From contig CAVCMI010000013.1 of assembly GCA_963603365.1 (NCBI GenBank), forward strand, positions 1 to 44,170: DNA of 44,170 nucleotides. The letters are read 5' to 3'. Positions 8,481-16,637 of the stretch are shown here, piece by piece (position 1 is the stretch's first letter; each line of letters starts with the position of its first letter). A program made the translations under genes and the position numbers. Under the pieces are notes generated by a model. The model was not told where the DNA came from. It saw only the letters and a list, made by a program, of their open reading frames with translations, and ran no database searches. This DNA is from F23-D06 sp963603365 (GTDB taxonomy: Bacteria > Bacteroidota > Bacteroidia > Bacteroidales > WCHB1-69).

Positions 8481-9410
8481 ATGTTCAAGGTTCCTGTATT
8501 GCTCATACTATACAACAGGATAGAGGAGACGCACAACGTGTTCCAGATTTTGCGTACTGTGCAGCCCACACAGCTGTACGTGGCCGGCGACGGGCCGAAG
8601 GCAGGCAGCATGCTGGACCGGAAACGGGTGTACCAGACCCGCTCTGTCATACAACCCGAATGGCACTGTCAGAAACACACGCTTTGGGAAGAGATGCACC
8701 AAGGCAAATCTGTGATGATTGACAAAGCTATGCGGTGGTTCTTCGAAAACGAAAGCGAAGGCATCATCCTTTTTGAAGACACCCTGCCGAGTTATGACTT
8801 TTTCCCCTATTGCGAAGAGTTGTTATGTCGGTACAGGAACAGTGAACAGATATACAGCATTGGAGGCACGTACTTGCGGCACCACAGCCGCAAACGGTAC
8901 GGCAAGAGAATGCGCAAAGGCGAAAGCTCGTACTTCTTCTCCGCTTATGCCTCCATCTGGGGATTTGCCACCTGGCGCAACAAATGGAACGGCTTCTCGC
9001 TCTCTATGGACCAATACTCTGCCGACGACTTTTCGAAGATTGTTGCGCCCTATATGAAGAAAAAAAAGCAGAAAATATACTGGACCAAACGTTTCGGCAT
9101 CATCAAACGCTACAATGCCACCTACTTGGACTACCAGTACAACCTGCACATCTGGGCGCATGGCGGAGTGTGCATCACGCCCTACCTGAACCTTGTCACC
9201 AACACCGGGTTCGGTCAGCAGACCAAACGCAAGATACGGCGGCTGAAGCGCAACGCCTACCCTATCATGCCCCTTACGCACCCCGACGAGGTGGTGCAGA
9301 ACCACAAAGAAGACAAATACATGTTCAAGCACATTTTCAAACGCGCCTACCTTTATCTGTTCAGAGACTGGGTGAAAGAAATCCTCTCCAACAAGTCGAG
9401 CGGGGAGTAA
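8481..9410 (+). CDS. Nucleotide-diphospho-sugar transferase-like protein (GT-A fold, HlpA-like)
   Basis: A 309-residue protein that looks like the bacterial nucleotide-diphospho-sugar transferase/HlpA group. It starts with a short strand, FKVPVLLILYNR, then YVAGDGPK, as in GT-A glycosyltransferases. Segments WGFATWRNKW and a basic C-terminal tail (KRKIRRLKRNAYP) also fit. The metal/sugar site that normally reads EDDCLP appears as EDTLP, one residue shorter (see findings), so activity is uncertain. It lies 32 bases after DUF1015 and may share its transcript. A role in surface polysaccharide synthesis is inferred only from family and from the sugar genes across the divergent promoter. Confidence 0.65.
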   Translation: MFKVPVLLILYNRIEETHNVFQILRTVQPTQLYVAGDGPKAGSMLDRKRVYQTRSVIQPEWHCQKHTLWEEMHQGKSVMIDKAMRWFFENESEGIILFEDTLPSYDFFPYCEELLCRYRNSEQIYSIGGTYLRHHSRKRYGKRMRKGESSYFFSAYASIWGFATWRNKWNGFSLSMDQYSADDFSKIVAPYMKKKKQKIYWTKRFGIIKRYNATYLDYQYNLHIWAHGGVCITPYLNLVTNTGFGQQTKRKIRRLKRNAYPIMPLTHPDEVVQNHKEDKYMFKHIFKRAYLYLFRDWVKEILSNKSSGE

Positions 9411-9468
9411 ACAGTCAAAAAACGCTGATGGACGCAAAGCACCATGAACTGCAACAACTTCTGTAACT

Positions 9469-9684
9469 ATGCCACAAAAAGAAGCCACATTTTCGTTGTT
9501 TGATTTCTGTAAGAAGAAAGCAGACAAAGTTCAGATATACGGACAAGAGACTCTTGATGAGGATGGTAATGTTATACCCTTTGTTGATCAGGCTGCTTTA
9601 ATAACACATTATTTGCAGTTGCGCAACAAAAAAGTAGATATGCCTTACGCTCGACAAGCAGAGGATATATACTTTTCAATGTAA
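9469..9684 (+). CDS. Small hypothetical protein upstream of the HNH endonuclease
   Basis: A 71-residue frame starting MPQKEATFSLFDFCKKKADK and ending in IYFSM. It is acidic-basic mixed, with no signal peptide or membrane segment. I do not recognise the family. It opens the AT-rich island that also holds the endonuclease, ends 26 bases before that gene, and has similar low-GC codon use. It could be a small partner protein (for example a specificity or control element) or the remnant of a longer gene imported with the endonuclease. Coding status is likely but not certain. Confidence 0.5.
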   Translation: MPQKEATFSLFDFCKKKADKVQIYGQETLDEDGNVIPFVDQAALITHYLQLRNKKVDMPYARQAEDIYFSM

Positions 9685-9710
9685 CTTATAGTTTATTAGT
9701 AGCATAAAGC

Positions 9711-10472
9711 ATGGTGAGTAAATGGACAAGAGAAGAGACAATTATTGCTTTTAATGTGTATTGCAAAATTCCGTTTAAGGATAGTAACAAGACACATCCA
9801 ATGATTGTGAAGTATGCAAAAATCATTGGAAGAAGTCCAAGTGCACTTAATATGAAAGTTGGCAATTTGGGCAGACTTGACCCTAACTTACAAGAAAGAG
9901 GTATTGTTGGCTTAGCACACGGAGCAAAATTGGAGGAAGATATTTGGAACGAGTTTTATAGAAATCCGGATAAGCTTGCATACGAAAGCGAATGCTTGAT
10001 AGCAAAGATTACTAATAAAAATATTGAGAGTGTCGCAAACATTGACGTTAGTGATTTACCAGAAGGGGAAGAGCGTTTGGCAATCGTTAAGCAAAGAATA
10101 AATCAGTCTTTCTTCCGTTCTGCTGTCATGTGTTCATACGATTTTAAGTGTTGCATTTCGGGAGTTGGCAATCCTGAATTGTTAGAGGCATGTCATATTG
10201 TTGACTGGAGTGTAGACAATGGAAATCGTAGCAATCCGCAAAATGGATTATGTTTAAATTCTTTATTCCATAAGGCATACGACAAATATCTTATCGCCAT
10301 AACGCCGGACTACAACATCATGATTTCGGATGAGATGACAGAAAAGACTGAAGACAATTCTTTCAAGGAATATCTTCTTGGATTAAAAAATAAAAGATTG
10401 CTTCTGCCTAATCGCTTCCTTCCAAAACAAGAATTTTTGGATTACCATTATCAAAAGTATTTGAGGAAATAG
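9711..10472 (+). CDS. HNH endonuclease, putative restriction/defence nuclease
   Basis: A 253-residue protein with two parts. Residues 1-95 form a conserved N-terminal domain (KWTREETIIAFNVYCKIPF, then IGRSPSALNMKVGNL and LDPNLQERGIVG) found in predicted restriction endonucleases of the COG3440 type. Residues about 130-205 form an HNH_2-like nuclease: C148, LEACHIVDW with H162, NPQNGL with N178, and LFHKAYD with H187. The gene is much richer in AT than its neighbours, which points to recent transfer. No methyltransferase is next to it, so it may be a solitary or modification-dependent nuclease. Its stop lies 10 bases from the convergent regulator gene. Confidence 0.8.
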   Translation: MVSKWTREETIIAFNVYCKIPFKDSNKTHPMIVKYAKIIGRSPSALNMKVGNLGRLDPNLQERGIVGLAHGAKLEEDIWNEFYRNPDKLAYESECLIAKITNKNIESVANIDVSDLPEGEERLAIVKQRINQSFFRSAVMCSYDFKCCISGVGNPELLEACHIVDWSVDNGNRSNPQNGLCLNSLFHKAYDKYLIAITPDYNIMISDEMTEKTEDNSFKEYLLGLKNKRLLLPNRFLPKQEFLDYHYQKYLRK

Positions 10473-10482
10473 CCCGTCGTTT

Positions 10483-11031
10483 CTATCCTCTTTCCTGTTC
10501 GTTTGTCATCAGTTTGCGGAACTGCACGGGCGTGAGACCGGTCTCGCGCTTGAAAGCGGAATGAAACACTTGCCGGTTACGGTATCCGCACATTTCACCG
10601 ATCACCTCCATCTTATAACCACCCGCCTTCTTGTCCGTCAACAACCGTACCGCCTCTTCAATGCGGTATTCGTTCAGCAAGGTGGGGAAATTGCGGTTCA
10701 TTCGCATATTGATGGTGTGCGAAAGTGTCGACTTGTTTGTGCCTAACCTCTTTGCCAGTTCATTAATACTCAGGTCTTGGTTTAAAAACACCCTGTCTTC
10801 TTCAAAAAGTCGATGCAGGTCTTTCAACAGCCGTTCTTCCGCCGCCCCCTCGCCCTTGACATCCAGAAACGAGGACTTCTCTATCAGTTCAAACTTCTTG
10901 TCGGGACGTTGCAGACTTTTCTTGAGCAACTTCTTGTACGCAAATCTCCACTTCACATACAGAATGACGAACACGATTGTAACAATAAGCAACATGAAAA
11001 GCAACAAATAAAAAAGCGTTTCCCTCGTCAT
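10483..11031 (-). CDS. Membrane-anchored AraC-family transcriptional regulator
   Basis: A 182-residue protein with an unusual design. It begins with a single N-terminal transmembrane helix (about residues 5-26, LFYLLLFMLLIVTIVFVILY), then a basic stretch and a linker, and ends in a C-terminal AraC/XylS double helix-turn-helix (about 75-175) with SINELAKRLGTNKSTLS and the family-typical GYRNRQVFHSAFKRETGLTPVQFR. There is no cytosolic ligand domain and no periplasmic sensor of note, so any signal must reach it through the membrane helix or a partner. The ATG at 11031 is used; one at 11043 is equally possible. It faces the porin gene across a 210-base region and is the obvious candidate regulator for the porin-transporter pair. 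Confidence 0.85.
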   Translation of the reverse strand: MTRETLFYLLLFMLLIVTIVFVILYVKWRFAYKKLLKKSLQRPDKKFELIEKSSFLDVKGEGAAEERLLKDLHRLFEEDRVFLNQDLSINELAKRLGTNKSTLSHTINMRMNRNFPTLLNEYRIEEAVRLLTDKKAGGYKMEVIGEMCGYRNRQVFHSAFKRETGLTPVQFRKLMTNEQERG

Positions 11032-11056
11032 GACATCCGGCATTTGTTTCAGGGAG

Positions 11057-11064
11057 CAAAGATA
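11057..11064 (-). promoter_or_regulatory. Promoter of the AraC-type regulator, -7 box TATCTTTG
   Basis: CAAAGATA on the plus strand reads TATCTTTG on the minus strand. It ends 14 bases before the ATG at 11043 and 26 before that at 11031, so the leader is very short. Confidence 0.55.
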
Positions 11065-11218
11065 GCATTTCCTCCGCAATATCCCGGAAGTAAAACACCG
11101 CACCTGAATAAGGTTATAGCATTCTTAAATTCAGCATTTTATATCAATCCTTACAGTAATGATTCGGTATTCTTACACACTTTTAGCAAATGCTGACAAC
11201 AGGCAATACCGTGTGAAA

Positions 11219-11226
11219 TACTTTTG
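11219..11226 (+). promoter_or_regulatory. Promoter of the porin gene, -7 box TACTTTTG
   Basis: TACTTTTG followed by CA at 11219-11226. A start at 11241 leaves almost no leader, which favours the downstream ATG at 11268. Confidence 0.6.
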
Positions 11227-11267
11227 CAAACACAAATAAAATGAGTGAAAAAACCAGACTTGACGGC

Positions 11268-12401
11268 ATGAAAAAACAGTTATCCTCTTTCATTATTATG
11301 ACTTTATTAGGGCTTTCTTCTACGTCGATGGCACAACCCATAAATCACGCAGGCGACAGCATCACACCGCGCAAGTTCCATATCAGCGACTATCTTTCTG
11401 TTGGCGGTATGGTGAACATGCAGTACGACTACACGAGCCAGACTGCCAACGACAACAGGCTGTACGAAACCAGTGCGTTCCAAATACGCCGCGCCCGAAT
11501 TGACCTCAAAGGAAACATCACACCACGCCTTGACTTCCGTTTACAGGCCGACTTTGCCACGAGTCCAAAACTGGTGGATGCTTTTGTAAGGGTAAAGTTC
11601 TGCCGCTACCTCAACCTGCAGGCCGGGCAGTTCAAGACTCCATTCACGCTCGAGAATCCATACGCTCCGCTTGACCTCGAATTTGCGGACAATGCGCAAG
11701 TCATCTCCGCCCTTGCCGGTTACAAGGATGTTTCCGGCATCAGCAGCTATGCTATGGGACGTGAGGTCGGTCTCCAAATCTACGGCAACTTGGCGCAATT
11801 TGAACGCGAAGGCAAAAAATACCCGCTGCTCTCCTATTACGTCGGCATCTTCGGCGGCAACGGTGTGAATATAAAAACCGACAATATGGCCAAAGACCTT
11901 GCCGGGCGCATTGAGTTCCGTCCGTTTCTCAAGCAGCTTACCCTCTCCGGTTCTGCCTATTGGGGAAGTTATGACGACGACAAGTCCGAAAACCTGCTCC
12001 GCTTGCGCTACAGCGGCGGCGCCGAATACGAGGACGGGAGCCTTACCGTTCGCAGCGAATATGTATGGGGAAAGACCGGCATATCTACGCTCAACGAAAG
12101 CCAGGAAGCCGTCATGGAAGAAATCTGTACACAAGGTTTCTACCTCACGGCCGGATACTGGTTCCGTTTCGGATGGGGCAAGTTCAGCACGGCAAAACAG
12201 AAACTCAGACCGGTGCTTCGCTACGACTATTACCGGAAAAACCTGTCTGACGACAAAAGCGGTTCTGTATATTACTCTGCCGGTTTCGACTGGTGGCCGG
12301 AAAAGCACCTTAACTTCCGCGCAAGTTACACATTGCGCGACATCCGGAAAAACAACAAGTTAGGGCACGGCATGACCGCTATGCTCTCTGTAAAATTTTA
12401 A
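11268..12401 (+). CDS. Outer-membrane porin, OprO/OprP (phosphate-selective porin) family
   Basis: A 377-residue beta-barrel protein. From the ATG at 11268 it has a standard signal peptide (MKKQLSSFIIMTLLGLSSTSMA, cleavage before QPINH). After it come the family features GGMVNMQYDY, FQIRRARIDLKGNITPRLDF, the QAGQFKTPF motif, and a C-terminal strand ending in VKF, a terminal aromatic as expected for barrel insertion. A further ATG at 11241 adds nine charged residues and is less likely. The transporter gene follows after 25 bases, so the pair probably handles one small anion. Substrate is not evident; the family name does not prove phosphate. Confidence 0.87.
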   Translation: MKKQLSSFIIMTLLGLSSTSMAQPINHAGDSITPRKFHISDYLSVGGMVNMQYDYTSQTANDNRLYETSAFQIRRARIDLKGNITPRLDFRLQADFATSPKLVDAFVRVKFCRYLNLQAGQFKTPFTLENPYAPLDLEFADNAQVISALAGYKDVSGISSYAMGREVGLQIYGNLAQFEREGKKYPLLSYYVGIFGGNGVNIKTDNMAKDLAGRIEFRPFLKQLTLSGSAYWGSYDDDKSENLLRLRYSGGAEYEDGSLTVRSEYVWGKTGISTLNESQEAVMEEICTQGFYLTAGYWFRFGWGKFSTAKQKLRPVLRYDYYRKNLSDDKSGSVYYSAGFDWWPEKHLNFRASYTLRDIRKNNKLGHGMTAMLSVKF

Positions 12402-12426
12402 TCATCCTCCATAAAGCATCTCATTT

Positions 12427-13713
12427 ATGACTAACACCATCAAAAAACCATTCATCAACGAGGAGTGGCTCATCGTAGTGCTCGGATTCATCGTCCTTTT
12501 CCTCATTGTCGTTGCCCCGTCCCTTATGAACCATTTCAAAATGCTCGATGTCACATCTTTGGCTACAGCATCCGGATGGATCAACACGGGAATAACCTTT
12601 CTCTTCCTGCTGGCTATCATATATGCGGCAGCAGCCGTGTCGCGCAAGCCTGTCAAAGGCATTTTCGCGTCCTTTCTGCTGATATTCATCCTTACCATGT
12701 TGGCCCAATTATGTGCCAGCATCCCTTTCTGCAAGAAATACGGACTTGAGGCAGTGTTGTTTGCTGTGCTGTTCGGGTTGGTTATCAGCAACTGCTTCCG
12801 TGTGCCGGACTGGTTAAGACCGGCCATACAGAGCGAGTTCTACATCAAAATTGGCATTGTATGTTTAGGCGCCACCGTCATTTTTGGCGAAATCATGAAA
12901 TCCGGCGCGTTCGGTCTGGCGCAAGCGCTCATTGTCGTCGTCTGCGTCTGGTATTTTGGGTTCTGGGTGTCGCGCAAGGTCTTCAAAGTTGACGATGAAA
13001 TGGCAACTATGTTGGCCAGCTCTGTCAGCATCTGCGGTGTTTCCGCAGCCATTGCGACGTGCGGGACCATCAAAGGCGACCGGAAAAAACTCAGTTACGT
13101 GATCTCGTTGGTTATGGTAATCGCCATTCCTATGCTTTACATCATGCCGCTGCTGTGCAAGTGGATACTTCCGCACCTGTTCAGCGACCGCGTAGCCGCC
13201 GCACAGGTGGCCGGAGCCTGGATCGGGGGCACCATCGACACCACGGCTGCTGTGGCCGCGTCGGGCGGACTGCTTGGCGATGTTGCCGGAGACACCGCCG
13301 TCATCGTGAAAGCCTCACAAAATGTGCTCATCGGCGTGGCAGCTTTCTTCATCTCATTGTATTGGTCTATCAGGGGCACCAAAAATGTGCAGAAAGTTTC
13401 AGGGACCGTCATTTGGGAACGGTTCCCGAAATTTGTAGTCGGCATGGTTGTTGCCTCCATCGTTTTCAGCATCTGGTTTGCCGGCGACACAGCTATTGCC
13501 GGTGGAACCGTCAAATACAAATCGTTGGCAAAGAACTTTCAAGGCATCTTCTTCTCGATTGCTTTTGTGTGCATCGGACTGGAGACTCGATTCAAAGAAA
13601 TCTTCTCCAAAGAAAACCGGCAGTCGCTGAAAGCATTCCTCACGGCGCAGAGTTTCAACATAGCCTTCACTTTCGTCGTAGCCTGCATCCTTTTCGGGGC
13701 AATTGCGAACTAA
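12427..13713 (+). CDS. YeiH/PSE-family putative sulfate exporter
   Basis: A 428-residue inner-membrane protein with about eleven hydrophobic segments, of the YeiH (UPF0324, Cons_hypoth698) family. The conserved core SVSICGVSAAIATCGTIKGD and WIGGTIDTTAAVAASG are both present. Members are annotated as putative sulfate exporters, mostly by prediction. It follows the porin by 25 bases and ends in a strong terminator at 13746, making a two-gene unit controlled, I infer, by the divergent AraC-type regulator. The N-terminal pair of helices (residues 14-35 and 50-75) is long compared with E. coli YeiH. Confidence 0.85.
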   Translation: MTNTIKKPFINEEWLIVVLGFIVLFLIVVAPSLMNHFKMLDVTSLATASGWINTGITFLFLLAIIYAAAAVSRKPVKGIFASFLLIFILTMLAQLCASIPFCKKYGLEAVLFAVLFGLVISNCFRVPDWLRPAIQSEFYIKIGIVCLGATVIFGEIMKSGAFGLAQALIVVVCVWYFGFWVSRKVFKVDDEMATMLASSVSICGVSAAIATCGTIKGDRKKLSYVISLVMVIAIPMLYIMPLLCKWILPHLFSDRVAAAQVAGAWIGGTIDTTAAVAASGGLLGDVAGDTAVIVKASQNVLIGVAAFFISLYWSIRGTKNVQKVSGTVIWERFPKFVVGMVVASIVFSIWFAGDTAIAGGTVKYKSLAKNFQGIFFSIAFVCIGLETRFKEIFSKENRQSLKAFLTAQSFNIAFTFVVACILFGAIAN

Positions 13714-13745
13714 ATGCCAAGCGTAGTTATCATTTCTGACATTTT

Positions 13746-13780
13746 CGCCCGGCAGTCTTGAGGTTGCCGGGCGTTTCTTT
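13746..13780 (+). terminator. Intrinsic terminator of the porin-transporter operon
   Basis: CGCCCGGCA (13746-13754) pairs perfectly with TGCCGGGCG (13765-13773) across a 10-base loop and is followed by TTTCTTTT. Confidence 0.9.
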
Positions 13781-13838
13781 TGGAAATCAACCTTGCCCTT
13801 GGGGAAAGCATCGTCGTCACGATACTTCTCTTTTTTTG

Positions 13839-13846
13839 TATTTTTG
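13839..13846 (+). promoter_or_regulatory. Promoter of the PASTA operon, -7 box TATTTTTG
   Basis: TATTTTTG followed by CC at 13839-13846, 51 bases before the ATG at 13898. It would drive the PASTA protein, the type A cargo protein and the exonuclease, which are separated by 5 and 2 bases. Confidence 0.6.
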
Positions 13847-13897
13847 CCGCCTGTATAAAATAAAACGTGCGTTTTCGAGTTAACGCAAATAACAATT

Positions 13898-14491
13898 ATG
13901 GCATTTTCGATAAAACGACCGGACCCGAACAGATTAGGCTACCACATTCTGGTTGCTGTGATCATAACCATAGCAATTGGGGCAGTAACCATGTTGTCTC
14001 TACGGATATTCACAAGACACGGCAAAGAGTTCGACATGCCCGATTTTACCGGGCAAGATTCTAAAGAGCTGACCCAACGCGGCAAACAAGAGGGCTTTGT
14101 CTTCGTAGTGAACGACCAGATGTATGAAGACGGGGCAATACCCGGAACAGTCCTCAAGCAGGATCCCTCGCCGGGCGAGAGGGTCAAGAAAGACAGGAAA
14201 GTATATCTGACCATAGCTGCCACCGACCCTCCAACCGTTATGATGCCTGAATTGCGCGACATCTCGCTCCGTCAAGCACAGATCATGCTCGAAGCGCAGG
14301 GTCTTAAGGTTGACCAAATCATAGAAAAACCGAGCCCTTACGAAAATGCCGTTCTTGAAGTGCTGTACCGCGGACACAGCATTGCTGCCGGAAGCGAAAT
14401 CAAGATGGGCGAAAAGATCACTCTGGTTGTCGGCAAAGACATCAACGAGTTGCCCGACAGCACCTCTGCAAGTGGCGAACAAAATATATAA
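13898..14491 (+). CDS. PASTA-domain membrane protein
   Basis: A 197-residue protein anchored by one N-terminal transmembrane helix (about residues 18-38). It carries two PASTA domains outside the membrane (about 45-108 and 112-182). Typical PASTA residues are visible, such as MPDFTGQDSKEL, VLKQDPSPGERVKKDRKVYLTIA, MPELRDISLRQAQIMLE and LVVGKD. PASTA domains bind muropeptides or beta-lactam-like structures in kinases and PBPs. Here no enzyme domain is attached. In many Bacteroidota this gene sits beside ddl and a pseudouridine synthase; in this genome ddl is 8.5 kb away in another cluster. Confidence 0.87.
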   Translation: MAFSIKRPDPNRLGYHILVAVIITIAIGAVTMLSLRIFTRHGKEFDMPDFTGQDSKELTQRGKQEGFVFVVNDQMYEDGAIPGTVLKQDPSPGERVKKDRKVYLTIAATDPPTVMMPELRDISLRQAQIMLEAQGLKVDQIIEKPSPYENAVLEVLYRGHSIAAGSEIKMGEKITLVVGKDINELPDSTSASGEQNI

Positions 14492-14496
14492 CCCCC

Positions 14497-16635
14497 ATGA
14501 CTCCCTTTAGCCGATTAAAGACATTTTCACTATTGGTTTTGCTCACAGTGTCCGTTTCGGGGCGGGCGCAAGAAATACTCACCGGGCTGCCTCAGAACCC
14601 GGCTCTTGTAAAACAGGCACAGCAGGCATTGCGGGGCAAAAGCAGCACTGACATCACCGTAAAGCTTCCTTTTGTGGAAGATTTTTCCAACTATACCGGA
14701 TTCCCTGACAGCAGATTATGGGTTGACCGGCAAGGCTTCGTCAACAACACCTACCCCATCTATCCGCCCACCATCGGGGTGGTGACGTTGGATGCGCTGG
14801 ACGAAGACGGCAAGATCTATGCTCATGCCGACAGAGACGTTTTTTCTGCCGACACACTCACTTCCGTAAAGATCCGGTTAGACAGCAACTTTACGAAACG
14901 ACGCAAGATGAACGTCGGCGACTCGCTCTATTTCAGCTTCTACTACCAGCCTGGCGGCGGCAGCAAGAGTTATCCGACCCAAGCCTGGGAACGCATCGGT
15001 GACGCTCCTGAACAGAACGACAAACTGTTCCTTGAGTTCGGATACGCCACAGGAGACACTATTTTCATCGGGCTGCAATATGGTGAGTATATTCTCGCAG
15101 ACGACGAGCATTATGTCGCGGGCGACTCCATCGAGAATCCTTTTATGCCGGGAACCTATTACCATTTCGACCACACCACCTCCGTCAACGAGGTCATCCT
15201 GATGCCGATGGACTCGCTGTGGGGGCCTGAATATGTATGGAATGAGGTTTGGTCATCAAACGGCTGCGAACTCGACACTTGGCTCGCTGTCAACAGCCTC
15301 GATTATTTCAAGCAAGTACTCATTCCTATCACCGACGAACAGTATTTGCGCAACAATTTCCAGTTCAGATTCCGCAACTTGGCAAGCCTTGACCTTGACT
15401 CGTGGAGCGGGAACAACATCACGGGGTGGGCCAGCAACTGCGACCAATGGCACATTGACTATATCAGGCTGGATGCCGACCGGACACAAAATGACCTCTA
15501 CCCTACAGATGTCTCTTTCGTCTCTCCCTCCACTTCTGCGCTGAGCCAATACCAGTCTATGCCTTGGAGTCAGTTCCGAGAGTCTGACATGGCTGCCTCG
15601 TTCAGCAACGACTTGAGCAACCTGTCGAGCACTACGCGCAACACCTTCTACAACTACCGCGTGGAAAAAGAGGACGGCAGCCTGGTGTTCCAGTTGCCCA
15701 CCAAGAACAGCAACGCGCCCTCGTACTACAACAACGGACTGGTCACATACCCCGACCATGCCACTCCCGACATAGAGTTTTCTTTTCCTCGCGACAATGC
15801 CGACAGCGCTGCTTTTACAGTCTCCCACATTTTCAGGATGGAGGGAACTGCCGATGCGCGCACTTGCAACGACACGTTCCAATTCCGTCAAGAGTTCTAC
15901 AACTACTATGCTTACGATGACGGAACGGCAGAGGCCGGCTATTGCCTGCTTTCCACCCTCAGCAGCCCCGAGGCGTCACTGGCGGTTCAGTTCACCTTGG
16001 CACAGCCAGACACGCTCAGATGCGTCAAGATGTGGTTCAACCGCACCTTCAACGATGAAAATGTCGAACCTTTTACGCTGATGGTTTGGGCGGACGACAA
16101 CGGAAGGCCGGGCGACATCCTCTATTCCCAAGAAGCCCAGTTGCCCGCATTCGCTGACAACTTTTTAGATTTCATCCCCTACACGCTGGACACGCCTGTT
16201 TTTGTAGAAGGCACGTTCTATGTAGGCTTTTATCAAAACCATAACGTACAACTGAACCTCGGCTTCGACCAAAACAACGATGCCCGCGGACATTTCTTCT
16301 ACAAAACAGCCGGCACTTGGAACGAGTCTTTCTACAAAGGTGCGCCTATGGTCAGGCCGGTGATTGGCAAAGCCCTCGTTGCATACGATGTGCCAGATAT
16401 CAACAGCCCTGACATAACCCTTTATCCGAACCCGACCCTCGGCAGCGTGCGGATAAACGGTGTCGAGGATGCCGCAAATCTGCAATGGCAAATATTTGAC
16501 CTGCACGGAAAACTGCTCGTGTCCAAAAGCGGCAGTGCCGACATTGACTTGTCAAGCCTTGCGCCAGGACTCTATTTGGTAAAGGTTATGACAGGAAAAC
16601 AGATTATCACAACAAAAAAAATCATCAAGCAATAA
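14497..16635 (+). CDS. T9SS type A cargo protein of unknown function
   Basis: A 712-residue exported protein. The N-terminal signal peptide is MTPFSRLKTFSLLVLLTVSV followed by SGRAQE. The final roughly 75 residues are a type A sorting domain (Por secretion system tail), with ITLYPNPTLGSVRI, WQIFDLHGKLLVS, IDLSSLAPGLYLVKV and a lysine-rich end. The body is rich in Asp, Tyr and Asn with no catalytic motif I can name; it looks like beta-sandwich modules. It begins 5 bases after the PASTA gene stop and ends 2 bases before the exonuclease start, so all three genes are cotranscribed. The T9SS machinery itself is not in the window. Confidence 0.87.
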   Translation: MTPFSRLKTFSLLVLLTVSVSGRAQEILTGLPQNPALVKQAQQALRGKSSTDITVKLPFVEDFSNYTGFPDSRLWVDRQGFVNNTYPIYPPTIGVVTLDALDEDGKIYAHADRDVFSADTLTSVKIRLDSNFTKRRKMNVGDSLYFSFYYQPGGGSKSYPTQAWERIGDAPEQNDKLFLEFGYATGDTIFIGLQYGEYILADDEHYVAGDSIENPFMPGTYYHFDHTTSVNEVILMPMDSLWGPEYVWNEVWSSNGCELDTWLAVNSLDYFKQVLIPITDEQYLRNNFQFRFRNLASLDLDSWSGNNITGWASNCDQWHIDYIRLDADRTQNDLYPTDVSFVSPSTSALSQYQSMPWSQFRESDMAASFSNDLSNLSSTTRNTFYNYRVEKEDGSLVFQLPTKNSNAPSYYNNGLVTYPDHATPDIEFSFPRDNADSAAFTVSHIFRMEGTADARTCNDTFQFRQEFYNYYAYDDGTAEAGYCLLSTLSSPEASLAVQFTLAQPDTLRCVKMWFNRTFNDENVEPFTLMVWADDNGRPGDILYSQEAQLPAFADNFLDFIPYTLDTPVFVEGTFYVGFYQNHNVQLNLGFDQNNDARGHFFYKTAGTWNESFYKGAPMVRPVIGKALVAYDVPDINSPDITLYPNPTLGSVRINGVEDAANLQWQIFDLHGKLLVSKSGSADIDLSSLAPGLYLVKVMTGKQIITTKKIIKQ

Positions 16636-16637
16636 CA

